From contig CAJUBC010000033.1 in assembly GCA_910584545.1 (NCBI GenBank), positions 1 through 25,538 on the forward strand: 25,538 nt of DNA, written 5' to 3'. Of this stretch, positions 16,864-23,890 are shown one piece after another. The notes beneath the pieces were generated by a model. That model did no database searches and was not told the DNA's origin. It worked only from the letters and a program-made list of their open reading frames with translations. The position numbers and the translations under genes are program-made. Numbering within the stretch: the first letter of the stretch is position 1; each line of letters opens with the position of its first letter. The stretch is from an uncultured Muribaculaceae bacterium. Lineage in GTDB: Bacteria > Bacteroidota > Bacteroidia > Bacteroidales > Muribaculaceae.

Positions 16864-18806
16864 ATCCGGCCCTCCTTGTCGTTTTGTGTGCTGTCAAAAA
16901 GTCCTCCGAATCCGCTATCCTCACCGAGGGCGAGAGTATCTTTTTCTGATTCGATATCAAGAGGCTGTGACTTGCGTTTCGGTAGTATTCGCTTGTAGGT
17001 GTTGTAGATGGCGGCAGGGAGAGCGGTCGGCGCAACCTTGTCGGCCACCGGCTCGAAAAGGTCGGAGGCGGGGTCGTCGCTTGGAGAGAAAACGTAGACT
17101 TTGATAGGATTCTCAACATTCATTTTTTCGATTATGCCAACAATTTCCTCGATGTATTCTTCTCGGTAGATAATGAGCATCTGCTTTTTGCCGTCATCGA
17201 AGAACCGGAAAATTTGCGGGTGAGTCTTGACCCCGCCCATCTCAGGCTGTTCCGTGTAGAGATTTTCCTTAATGCAAAGCATGTCGGTGGAGAGGTTTAC
17301 GAGGCGGTGCATATTGCGCATTGAGCGTTCGCGTCCGACGAAGTCAGTGCGGTAGTAGCGGAGATTGTTGTCGTGCAGCCCCTCGACATATTCGCCGTTT
17401 GGCTTCGTATAACCATGAATAACGCGCTTATTGCGCTCGTAAGTCACATTCTCGCAGATGCCGTTCTCATTATTGGTGCAGAGTATACACTGGCGTTTAC
17501 CGCCATCCTCGGCATTTAGTTGCATAACGGCATGGAGAGTAGTGCCGGAACCCGCGAAAAAGTCCAGAATATTTGAATATTTACAGTTACCGATACGAAG
17601 GAGATCGATAATCAAATCAATAGGCTTAGGGTTATTGAATAGGCCGGCTAGCGAAAGTTCCTTTAACTGACTTGTACCGTTACCACTACTATATTGCGCC
17701 TTATATAAGATACTTTTAGGCTTTTTTGAAGGAACATCCCCTAATTCCGGCCTTTGTTTCTTATATAAAGAAAATTCATTACCTACAGACGAAACAATAA
17801 TTTCGTTTAGATTTGTGCGAACCGTGTTAAAGCCCCATCTCCAGGAACATTTTTGTCCGTTAACGATAGGTAGAACAATGTAGTATCCTGATTTTTTGTA
17901 TTTAACACATAAATAATCAATATAATCATCATCAAAAGATTTATTAGAAGGATCATATATGTGTTTGTATTCATCTTCAGAAATCAAAGAAACGGACAAA
18001 TCTGTATCTCGAATAAGTATCGGGAAGTAACCATAAGGGCGACTTGTTCGTGGAGCATCTGTGCCTGTCCTTTTTAGGGTCGCTCCTTTCTTGAAATAAC
18101 CTATTTCGTCTTCTTGCCAAGAGTCAAGTTCTTCATCAGGAGCAATAAGATTTCCAAGAATGCATGAGGTTTTATTACGTGTATAAACCATTGTGTATTC
18201 ATGTGTTCCTGCAAATCCGTATTCTGCTTGATTACCTTTTAAATTCATAACTGTTGGTATTGTGCCAACACAGTTATTAAACCCAAAAATCTCATCACAT
18301 AAGATTTTCAGATTCGCTTGTTCATTATCATCAATGGAGATGAAAATAACGCCTCTTTCTGAGAGTAACTTTTTGGCAATCTGTAAGCGACGGGACATGA
18401 AACTCAGCCATTTAGAGTGCCGATAGCTGTCTTCACCATCTACATAGGAGTCATTATAGACGAAGTCCTTGTTGCCGGTATTGTAAGGCGGATCGATATA
18501 GATTACATCGATTTTTCCTGCGTGGGTATAAGCGAGTGTGGTTAGGGCTTCGAGATTGTCGCCCTCGATTAGAATATGATTGGGAGCATCGGGACCGGCA
18601 TCGGTCAATGCTCGCTCTTTATCCTCGATAAGAACTGGTAGCTCGTTGCGCAGACGTTCTTCTACGTCTTCGGGCTTATCTTCCCACACAAGGCCGTAGG
18701 TCTTGGATTCGCGGAGAAGTCCAAGAAGTGCCGAGCGTTCATCGTCCGTCAACCCCTCTAAGGTGTTGATGCGGTCGATTAGCTTATGTCGTTCAGTCGC
18801 TTTCAT
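16860..18806 (-). CDS. mod: Type III DNA methyltransferase, Mod subunit
   Basis: This 648-residue adenine-N6 methyltransferase sets the sequence specificity and protects host DNA. It is of the beta class: the catalytic motif IV DPPYN (105-109, in DVIYIDPPYNTGNKDFVYND) precedes the AdoMet motif I FAGSGT (417-422, in ILDFFAGSGTTLHAVMQL). Between them, about residues 180-385, is the target recognition domain. Its DNA (about 17650-18270) is clearly richer in A and T and has different codon choice from the two conserved flanks, which suggests domain replacement by recombination. The start at 18806 (MKATERHKLI) fits homologues. No convincing promoter was seen upstream. Confidence 0.92.
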   Translation of the reverse strand: MKATERHKLIDRINTLEGLTDDERSALLGLLRESKTYGLVWEDKPEDVEERLRNELPVLIEDKERALTDAGPDAPNHILIEGDNLEALTTLAYTHAGKIDVIYIDPPYNTGNKDFVYNDSYVDGEDSYRHSKWLSFMSRRLQIAKKLLSERGVIFISIDDNEQANLKILCDEIFGFNNCVGTIPTVMNLKGNQAEYGFAGTHEYTMVYTRNKTSCILGNLIAPDEELDSWQEDEIGYFKKGATLKRTGTDAPRTSRPYGYFPILIRDTDLSVSLISEDEYKHIYDPSNKSFDDDYIDYLCVKYKKSGYYIVLPIVNGQKCSWRWGFNTVRTNLNEIIVSSVGNEFSLYKKQRPELGDVPSKKPKSILYKAQYSSGNGTSQLKELSLAGLFNNPKPIDLIIDLLRIGNCKYSNILDFFAGSGTTLHAVMQLNAEDGGKRQCILCTNNENGICENVTYERNKRVIHGYTKPNGEYVEGLHDNNLRYYRTDFVGRERSMRNMHRLVNLSTDMLCIKENLYTEQPEMGGVKTHPQIFRFFDDGKKQMLIIYREEYIEEIVGIIEKMNVENPIKVYVFSPSDDPASDLFEPVADKVAPTALPAAIYNTYKRILPKRKSQPLDIESEKDTLALGEDSGFGGLFDSTQNDKEGRI

Positions 18807-19239
18807 GGCGAGAGCGACTTAAAAATGCCGCTCGTTAGATTGTCGCCAATACCCCTCTGCGACGGGATTAATATAAAAAGGGTGGGTATCTGTACCGTTG
18901 CTAATCATCCCATAGTGGTACCTTCCGAGTAACCAAGACAGTTGAATAGCAACATGCAGATGACCCACGCCTATGCTGATACCCCAAACTCACCCCATGC
19001 CTGTTAAGGCATAGAATGAGCCCGGATAGGTATAACATACCCGTGAGCGTCCACTTTGCTCTATTCTTGACTGTCTATAAAAAATTTCGGAAGGTTTTCT
19101 ATGAGACAAGAATAAGCGCGAGTAAACGCCTTTTATTTTTATTGCCTCCCGCCTCGCTCCCTCTCTCGGAAGACGCACGGCGTGAGTCTATATGCAAAAT
19201 TACTAAAATATTCTTAAACAGCAGTCATACAAACTGTAA
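18807..19239. other. Gene-free stretch with small hairpins
   Basis: About 430 bp with no credible gene on either strand. Visible structure: ATGCCT-GTTA-AGGCAT (18997-19012) and a short dyad GGTAT-AAC-ATACC near 19027-19039. It separates the restriction-modification operon from an AraC remnant. No TAnnTTTG promoter for mod was found here. Confidence 0.5.
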
Positions 19240-19386
19240 ATTTTATGAACCCATCAGCGATAAACATAGTTGCCGATAGTTTTTCAATCCCGTTCCAACT
19301 TCCACAGCATCTTCAAGAAAATCACCGGCCTGACCCCGGCCCAGTACCAGAAACTCGCCCGCGAACAGACCGCGACTCGATTATAA
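19240..19386 (+). pseudogene. AraC family regulator, 3' remnant
   Basis: The plus-strand frame that ends at TAA 19384-19386 encodes FQSRSNFHSIFKKITGLTPA followed by QYQKLAREQTATRL. This is the unmistakable end of an AraC/XylS DNA-binding domain (second recognition helix plus the FKK-TG-TP signature). Just upstream, NPSAINIVADSF in another frame fits the preceding helix, so the fragment also carries a small deletion or frameshift near 19280. Nothing of the sensor domain remains. It is not the missing end of the AraC gene at 770-1516, because both pieces contain the same helix start with different residues (FSSPA against FQSRS). Confidence 0.7.
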
Positions 19387-19405
19387 TCGTTTTAGGCCTC
19401 GTTCC

Positions 19406-20728
19406 TTAAATTGCAGGGGCTTGTTTTTCCTGTCTGTTTCTATTGTGCCGTTCCTTTCTGAATCTATTCCAGTTGTTGTTGAAGTTTTTGTGTGATTTAT
19501 ACAATGTTATGCCGGTCAATTGTTTAAGTAAGGAGAGGGCCCGATGCCCGATTCTGAAATTTCGCCGTCCATAATTGTTCCCCATCAATCTATGGTCAGG
19601 AATGAAATCTAATCTGATCCTGTCTTTATCAAGAAGATTGACACGTTCTACAAGATCCAGGACCGATGATGTCAGCGGAGGCGCGTCCAGCGGCTCGTAT
19701 ATTCCGATCTCCTCGATATCGAAGTCTCTTTTATCCCATTTTTTCGCTTCCCTGACGGTTATGTATTCCTTGTCCAAGATGTATATGTCGGCATCGGTGC
19801 TGACATAGAAGGGTTCGTTGATTTTATTAAACCGGAACATATCATGTCCTCTGCCGTTTGATTCAATAGAAAACGAGTACCCCTCCAGGTCTGATTTGGA
19901 TACCGTGTCTCCGACTATGTTCTCATAATTGAAGACTACTTTAAACTTTTCGTAATCCAGCCCTCTTCGAAAGAAGTCGCCGAGCCTCGGTACCCATCTA
20001 CGACTTGCTGTATCAGCCAGAACGTCGACTTCAACCCGGATCTTGTCATTTTTTCTGTGCCACATTTCAGTCGGGCTGTATCTGCCGCGCAATGTGTCGG
20101 TAGAGATCCGGGAATTTTTAATTCGCATCGGTATCGGAGTTTTCGGAGGCATGCCGATCCAGTCGGACCATGAGAAATGATGCCGGCTTGCATCGCTGAC
20201 ACTGTCAAGACCGTTATTGTTTGAGAATCTGTAATAAGATTTACATGCCAGCACTCTGGGATAAGACCATCCCTTGAATTTTACCTTGTTGTCAGTGGGC
20301 AGCATATAGTCCACCGTTTTCTCTCTGAAGAGGAAAACCGTATCGGTATAGGTGGTAAGTGTAGAGTATTCTCTTACGTATGCCAATACATGAAGAACGC
20401 GATGTCTCCTTGACTCGACAACCATTTCTGGCAACTCGGATGCCCTTTCGGAAAGAAAAACGGTATCCTTACACCGAGACATTACAGACTTGTCGTTAAA
20501 CCCTAAATAACGGATCGTTATCGGATAACGGCTATGCGTTATTTCAGGGAGCGCTCCATTGCGGTTGCTCAAGCCGACCGGAATGCCATCCTTATCATAG
20601 ATGGACGCATTAGGAAGGGGAATATGGGTCGCGGAGTCGGCGACGATGACATCGTAGGCCCATGACTCCATTGAAACAATGGAGAATAAGAGTGCCAGCA
20701 CTGTGATTATATATCCAGGTCGTTTCAA
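19406..20728 (-). CDS. Exported CarboxypepD_reg-like domain protein
   Basis: This is a 440-residue exported protein. Residues 1-24 are a signal peptide (ITVLALLFSIVSMESWA). They are followed by a carboxypeptidase regulatory-like beta-sandwich: ADSATHIPLPNASIYDKDGI, then GLSNRNGALPEI and PITIRYLGFNDKSV. The long remainder (about 110-440) is beta-rich with many charged and aromatic residues and a basic C-terminal tail, and I cannot assign it. It is too short for an outer membrane receptor; a periplasmic or outer-membrane-associated role is likely. The start codon is TTG (20728-20726). No ATG is available in frame upstream, and TTG immediately precedes the signal peptide charge cluster KRPG. A TATATTTG element lies about 100 bp upstream. 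Confidence 0.72.
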   Translation of the reverse strand: MKRPGYIITVLALLFSIVSMESWAYDVIVADSATHIPLPNASIYDKDGIPVGLSNRNGALPEITHSRYPITIRYLGFNDKSVMSRCKDTVFLSERASELPEMVVESRRHRVLHVLAYVREYSTLTTYTDTVFLFREKTVDYMLPTDNKVKFKGWSYPRVLACKSYYRFSNNNGLDSVSDASRHHFSWSDWIGMPPKTPIPMRIKNSRISTDTLRGRYSPTEMWHRKNDKIRVEVDVLADTASRRWVPRLGDFFRRGLDYEKFKVVFNYENIVGDTVSKSDLEGYSFSIESNGRGHDMFRFNKINEPFYVSTDADIYILDKEYITVREAKKWDKRDFDIEEIGIYEPLDAPPLTSSVLDLVERVNLLDKDRIRLDFIPDHRLMGNNYGRRNFRIGHRALSLLKQLTGITLYKSHKNFNNNWNRFRKERHNRNRQEKQAPAI

Positions 20729-20826
20729 CTGATTGATAAGTAAGTGTCCAGATTTAATTATTTCATTGCCATACGCAGCCCCGGCGGTGTGGGTATTTAA
20801 GGAACGCGGCTTTATGCTTCACTCGA

Positions 20827-20834
20827 CAAATATA
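20827..20834 (-). promoter_or_regulatory. Promoter -7 element for the exported protein gene
   Basis: On the minus strand TATATTTG fits TAnnTTTG. At the standard distance upstream only TGG is found instead of TTG, so this is a weaker promoter. It predicts a leader of about 90 nt before the TTG start at 20728. Confidence 0.45.
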
Positions 20835-20906
20835 GATATAATTTTTGAGATTTCCACATCTGCGGCATGAAATATCCGCCCGTCGTCCTCCGGACTTCTC
20901 ATAAAG

Positions 20907-21101
20907 CATGACCGGTTCCTGATTATAGACGATACACTCTACCGCATCGGAGCATCGATAAAAGACCTCGGCAGGAAACTGTTCGTTTTCTCCAGGATGG
21001 AGATCTCCCCGGATCACATCCTCGACAACCTTTCGAGGGATTCAGCTCTCCTCCCGTTACCGGAAGATCGCCCGCGATCAAGCTGCCGAATAAAACGGTA
21101 A
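20907..21101 (+). pseudogene. Duplicated 3' fragment of a RhuM-type gene
   Basis: The first 125 bp (20907-21031) are nearly identical to 21921-22045 inside the intact RhuM-type gene, with only about eight substitutions by eye. The reading frame is preserved (HDRFLIIDDTLYRIGASIKD, then LGRKLFVFSRMEISPDHILD). Where the intact gene stops after DNL, this copy continues for about 20 codons to TAA at 21099-21101. There is no start and no N-terminal domain. Most substitutions are silent or conservative (Arg for His, Ile for Leu), so it comes from a diverged paralogue rather than a fresh duplication. Confidence 0.85.
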
Positions 21102-21105
21102 ACCG

Positions 21106-21135
21106 CTGATTTATCGAATATTTTTCATAACTTTG
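21106..21135 (+). promoter_or_regulatory. Promoter of RhuM-type gene
   Basis: TAACTTTG at 21128-21135 is a perfect -7 element 20 bp before the start codon. CTG at 21106-21108 with a 19-nt gap is a one-base mismatch to the -33 TTG. Confidence 0.6.
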
Positions 21136-21155
21136 CATTTGTAACTGAGACAACA

Positions 21156-22049
21156 ATGAACGAAATGGATAACAATATCAATAATTTGCAGCCGGAAGGA
21201 GAGAATGAGATAATCCTCTATCAGCCTGATTCCACTCTGTCTTTGGATGTAAGAGTGGAGAATGAGACCGTGTGGCTTAATCGAAATCAGCTCGCGTTAT
21301 TATTTGACCGTGACGTGAAAACTATCGGTAAACATATCAATAATGCGCTCAAAGAAGAATTGGAGGGACTTTCAGTTGTCGCAAATTTTGCGACAACTGC
21401 ATCAGATGGTAAGACTTATCAGGTTGAATACTATAATATCGAGATGATTACCTCTATAGGATATAGGGTTAAATCCAAACGTGGAGTTCAATTCAGGGCC
21501 TGGGCTAACAAAGTCCTGAAGGATTATATGTTGCGTGGATATAGTGTCAACCAGCGGTTGCTATATATGGAGAACCGGATTGACCATCGTCTTTCGGAAC
21601 ATGACCAACAGATAAAAGAACTTTCCGGTAAGGTTGACTTCTTCCTTAAGACATCGCTGCCACCGCGTGAGGGCATTCTTTTCGACGGACAGATATTCGA
21701 CGCGCACGTCTTTGTGAGCGATCTCATAAGACGTGCCCGTAAACGCATCATTCTTATTGACAACTATATCGATGAGACAGTCCTGACATTGCTGAACAAA
21801 CGGGGTCGGGGAGTATTGGCTACAATCTACACAAAGAAAATTGATGACAGTTTACGATTGGATATAAAACGGCACAATGCCCAATACGAGCCCATAAAAG
21901 TCCGTATAGCTCCGAACATCCATGACCGGTTCCTGATTATAGACGATACTCTTTACCACATCGGAGCCTCGATAAAAGACCTCGGCAGGAAACTGTTCGC
22001 CTTCTCCAGGATGGAGCTCTCCCCGGATCACATCCTCGACAACCTTTAG
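21156..22049 (+). CDS. RhuM family protein with PLD-like C-terminal domain
   Basis: In this 297-residue protein, residues 20-150 match the RhuM virulence-protein/DNA-binding family: VRVENETVWLNRNQLALLFD, KTIGKHINNALKEE, NIEMITSIGYRVKSKRGVQF and FRAWANKVLKDYMLRGYSVN. A linker helix follows (about 150-175). Residues 178-297 form a second domain: LFDGQIFDAHVFVSDLIRRA, RIILIDNYIDETVLTLLNKR, and HDRFLIID at 256-263. HxRx4D is a Lys-to-Arg version of the HxKx4D phospholipase-D motif, and the preceding IDNYID strand matches PLD-like nuclease folds. RhuM proteins are frequent on genomic islands; their molecular role is not settled. The stop codon abuts the first copy of the tRNA-derived tandem repeat. 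Confidence 0.85.
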   Translation: MNEMDNNINNLQPEGENEIILYQPDSTLSLDVRVENETVWLNRNQLALLFDRDVKTIGKHINNALKEELEGLSVVANFATTASDGKTYQVEYYNIEMITSIGYRVKSKRGVQFRAWANKVLKDYMLRGYSVNQRLLYMENRIDHRLSEHDQQIKELSGKVDFFLKTSLPPREGILFDGQIFDAHVFVSDLIRRARKRIILIDNYIDETVLTLLNKRGRGVLATIYTKKIDDSLRLDIKRHNAQYEPIKVRIAPNIHDRFLIIDDTLYHIGASIKDLGRKLFAFSRMELSPDHILDNL

Positions 22050-22530
22050 AGCGCTTCGTACCCCGCCGGAAGGATAATGAGTGACCATCGTAGGTTTTCA
22101 TACAAAAAAGTCGTCACGGATACACATCCATAACGACTTGACAAATGAAAAATATTATTCCTTGCGGTTGCGGATTCCCATCCACAACTCACAGCTAAGA
22201 GTAGCGGAAAGAGAGTGCTTCGGACCCCCGCCGGAAATGTAATGAGTGACCATCGTCGGTTTTCATACAAAAAAGTCGTCACAGATTCACATCCACAACG
22301 ACTTGACAAATGAAAAATATTATTCCTTGCGGTTGCGGATTCCCATCCACAACTCACAGCTAAGAGTAGCGGAAAGAGAGTGCTTCGGACCCCCGCCGGA
22401 AATGTAATGAGTGACCATCGTCGGTTTTCATACAAAAAAGTCGTCACAGATTCACATCCACAACGACTTGACAAATGAAAAATATTATTCCTTGCGGTTG
22501 CGGATTCCCATCCACAACTCACAGCTAAGA
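22049..22530 (-). repeat. Three 165-bp tandem copies of the tRNA-Ser 3' half, trailer and terminator
   Basis: Units 22201-22365 and 22366-22530 are essentially identical. A third, more diverged unit occupies 22049-22200 in the same register. Each unit, read on the minus strand, has a copy of the 5' trailer, a terminator hairpin AAGTCGT/ACGACTT followed by six T (22103-22139, 22268-22304, 22433-22469), and a decayed copy of the tRNA-Ser 3' half. That half starts at GAAAACCGACGA, has a changed T-loop (GGTCCGAAGC for GGTTCGAATC) and an intact end CTCTCTTTCCGC. The copies lack the 5' half, so they cannot be tRNAs. The whole minus-strand open frame across this region (22046-22522) is an artefact of the repeat. 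Confidence 0.85.
22433..22469 (-). terminator. Terminator downstream of tRNA-Ser
   Basis: On the minus strand AAGTCGT (22469-22463), an 18-nt loop and ACGACTT (22444-22438), followed by a T-run down to 22434, form an intrinsic terminator about 66 nt after the mature tRNA end. Identical hairpins recur 165 and 330 bp further downstream in the tandem copies. Confidence 0.65.
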
Positions 22531-22534
22531 GTAG

Positions 22535-22619
22535 CGGAAAGAGAGGGATTCGAACCCCCGGAGGTGTGACCCTCGTCGGTTTTCAAGACCGATGCAATCG
22601 ACCACTCTGCCATCTTTCC
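22535..22619 (-). tRNA. tRNA-Ser(UGA)
   Basis: The minus strand folds as a class II tRNA. Acceptor arms GGAAAGA/TCTTTCC have discriminator G (22535). The D-arm is GCAGAGTGGTCGATTGC, the anticodon arm CGGTC-TTGAAAA-CCG carries anticodon TGA, the variable arm is long (ACGAGGGTCACACCT), and the T-arm is GGGGGTTCGAATCCCTC. CCA is not encoded. It reads UCA codons and related wobble codons. A perfect promoter sits directly upstream and the terminator lies in the trailer repeat. Confidence 0.95.
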
Positions 22620-22631
22620 TCTTATGTCCGG

Positions 22632-22661
22632 CAAAGTTAATCATTTTTTTTCATTCCGCAA
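22632..22661 (-). promoter_or_regulatory. tRNA-Ser promoter
   Basis: Minus strand TTTTG ending at 22659, a 19-nt gap and TAACTTTG (22639-22632) match the consensus. Transcription should start about 5 nt before the mature tRNA. Confidence 0.75.
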
Positions 22662-22692
22662 AACCGTTTTTCAGGATTTAACGCCCTCATGC

Positions 22693-22723
22693 TTGGCTGA
22701 GTGAAGATTTTATACTATTTTTG
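22693..22723 (+). promoter_or_regulatory. Promoter of the TlpA-like lipoprotein gene cluster
   Basis: TTG at 22693-22695, a 20-nt gap and TATTTTTG at 22716-22723 match the Bacteroidetes consensus. The first gene starts 42 bp further on, at 22765. It probably drives the three-gene exported-protein cluster to 25347. Confidence 0.75.
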
Positions 22724-22764
22724 TACAAAATTCACGACAAGCACTTTTTCGGAAAGACGAGATT

Positions 22765-23256
22765 ATGCGTGTACAGATACCGTTCATAAAGTTTGCCGCA
22801 GCGTTGGCGCTCATGACTCTGATGTCGCTCTCCTCGTGTATCACCGACCCTCCGGAGGAGGAGCGGGTTATACCCGTCGGCGAACCGGTGCCGGAATTCA
22901 CCGTCACTCTCGGCAACGGCGAGGAGTGGTCCTCGCGCGACAGCGGCGGTCGCACCTCAGTGATAATCTTCTTCAACACCGGATGTGACGACTGCCGCCG
23001 CGAGCTCCCCGGGCTGGAGGAGGAATACCGGGAGAAGGGGGACAGAATGCGGTTCGTCTGCATAGCCCGCGAGGAGGATGCCTCAGATATCGCCGCATGG
23101 TGGCGCGACAACGGCCTCACCATGCCCTGGTCCGCGCAGTCCGACCGGCGTATCTACGGGATGTTCGCCAACACAGGCATACCGAGGATATTCATCGTTG
23201 GTCCCGACTCGAGGATTGCAGCGTCCTTCGGACCTGGTCAGAATTTTGAATTTTGA
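22765..23256 (+). CDS. TlpA/thioredoxin-like lipoprotein
   Basis: This 163-residue lipoprotein has a signal sequence with lipobox LSSC (acylated Cys25). A thioredoxin-like redox domain then runs through VPEFTVTLGNGEEWSSRD, FFNTGCDDCRRELPGLEEEY with the CxxC pair C74 and C77, and the cis-Pro loop NTGIPRIFIV (Pro140). The family (TlpA/ResA/AhpC-TSA) reduces or oxidises disulfides of exported proteins on the periplasmic side. Both active cysteines are present. The product ends abruptly at GPGQNFEF inside an A/T-rich direct repeat (GAATTTTGAATTTTGAA), about 10-15 residues earlier than usual, so the last helix may have been replaced by intergenic repeat sequence. It leads a cluster with two more exported proteins. 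Confidence 0.85.
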   Translation: MRVQIPFIKFAAALALMTLMSLSSCITDPPEEERVIPVGEPVPEFTVTLGNGEEWSSRDSGGRTSVIIFFNTGCDDCRRELPGLEEEYREKGDRMRFVCIAREEDASDIAAWWRDNGLTMPWSAQSDRRIYGMFANTGIPRIFIVGPDSRIAASFGPGQNFEF

Positions 23257-23311
23257 AGGTCGGATTTTGGATTGGGGATAAAAACAGAACTGATTTTGAA
23301 TCTATTTGACA

Positions 23312-23890
23312 ATGCAGTTTAAGAATCGGATAATTATGATGCTGGCCGGGGGGCTGATGTCGGTGATGACGGCATTTGCCGCTCCGGTACTGTCGCGGAT
23401 GGTGGTCACCACGCGCGGCGGCGACACTTTTCTGTTTCCGCTCACCGCGCAATTAAAACTGCGCACAGACGGCTCCACACTCCACATATCCTCTGCCGAC
23501 GGGTCCGCCGATCTGCGCGTCGCGAACGTGGCCAACATCCGGTACGCTCTCGAGCAGGAGCCTGTGATGCTCCCCGGAGCCACCGAGAAACCGCTGCCGC
23601 CAGTCGATCCGTTCCCTTGGCCAGGCGATGCCGACGGCGACAGCAGTGAAGATATTGCCGCCGGTGTCACAGCCCACGTCAACGAGGTGTCCGAGGCCTG
23701 CATGACGGCATCAGGACTGGAGGTGTCAGCCCCGGGCGATTCGTTTGTTGATATTGCCTCTCTCGACGGCCGGACACTCTACAGCTGCGGATTCCGCGAT
23801 TCCGTAAGCATTCCGCGCACCGCGCTGCAGTCCGGCTGCGTGGTCGTCACGGTCAATGGCCGCAATTCTTTCAAAATAGTAATCAAATGA
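23312..23890 (+). CDS. Exported protein with T9SS-like C-terminal domain
   Basis: In this 192-residue protein, residues 1-24 are a signal peptide (RIIMMLAGGLMSVMTAFA). A short beta domain (RGGDTFLFPLTAQLKLRT, then VANVANIRY) resembles the N-terminal module found before many Bacteroidales surface domains. A Pro/Asp-rich linker follows (about 85-110). The C-terminal 55 residues (DIASLDGRTLYSCG, SIPRTALQSGCVVVTVNGRN, SFKIVIK) match the layout of the type IX/Por-like sorting domain. The ATG at 23312 is preferred over a TTG two codons earlier. The stop overlaps the next gene by 4 nt, so it is co-translated with the CotH-type protein. The C-terminal domain suggests surface or outer-membrane delivery (inference); no enzymatic motif is seen. 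Confidence 0.75.
   Translation: MQFKNRIIMMLAGGLMSVMTAFAAPVLSRMVVTTRGGDTFLFPLTAQLKLRTDGSTLHISSADGSADLRVANVANIRYALEQEPVMLPGATEKPLPPVDPFPWPGDADGDSSEDIAAGVTAHVNEVSEACMTASGLEVSAPGDSFVDIASLDGRTLYSCGFRDSVSIPRTALQSGCVVVTVNGRNSFKIVIK

Noticed and set aside
770..19386. An 18.5-kb inversion joining the broken AraC gene (770) to the AraC 3' remnant (19276)
   Set aside because: Orientation would fit, but both pieces contain the start of the same helix with different residues (FSSPA and FQSRS), so they come from different genes.
20763..21017. Minus-strand frame of 84 codons overlapping the RhuM fragment
   Set aside because: It is antisense to the duplicated RhuM 3' piece, and a similar shadow lies opposite the intact gene.
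22046..22522. Minus-strand frame with internal protein repeats (158 codons)
   Set aside because: It is a translation of the 165-bp tandem tRNA-Ser 3' copies; the period is a multiple of three, which keeps the frame open by chance.
22049..22530. CRISPR array
   Set aside because: Units are 165 bp and contiguous with no unique spacers, and they derive from the tRNA-Ser 3' half.
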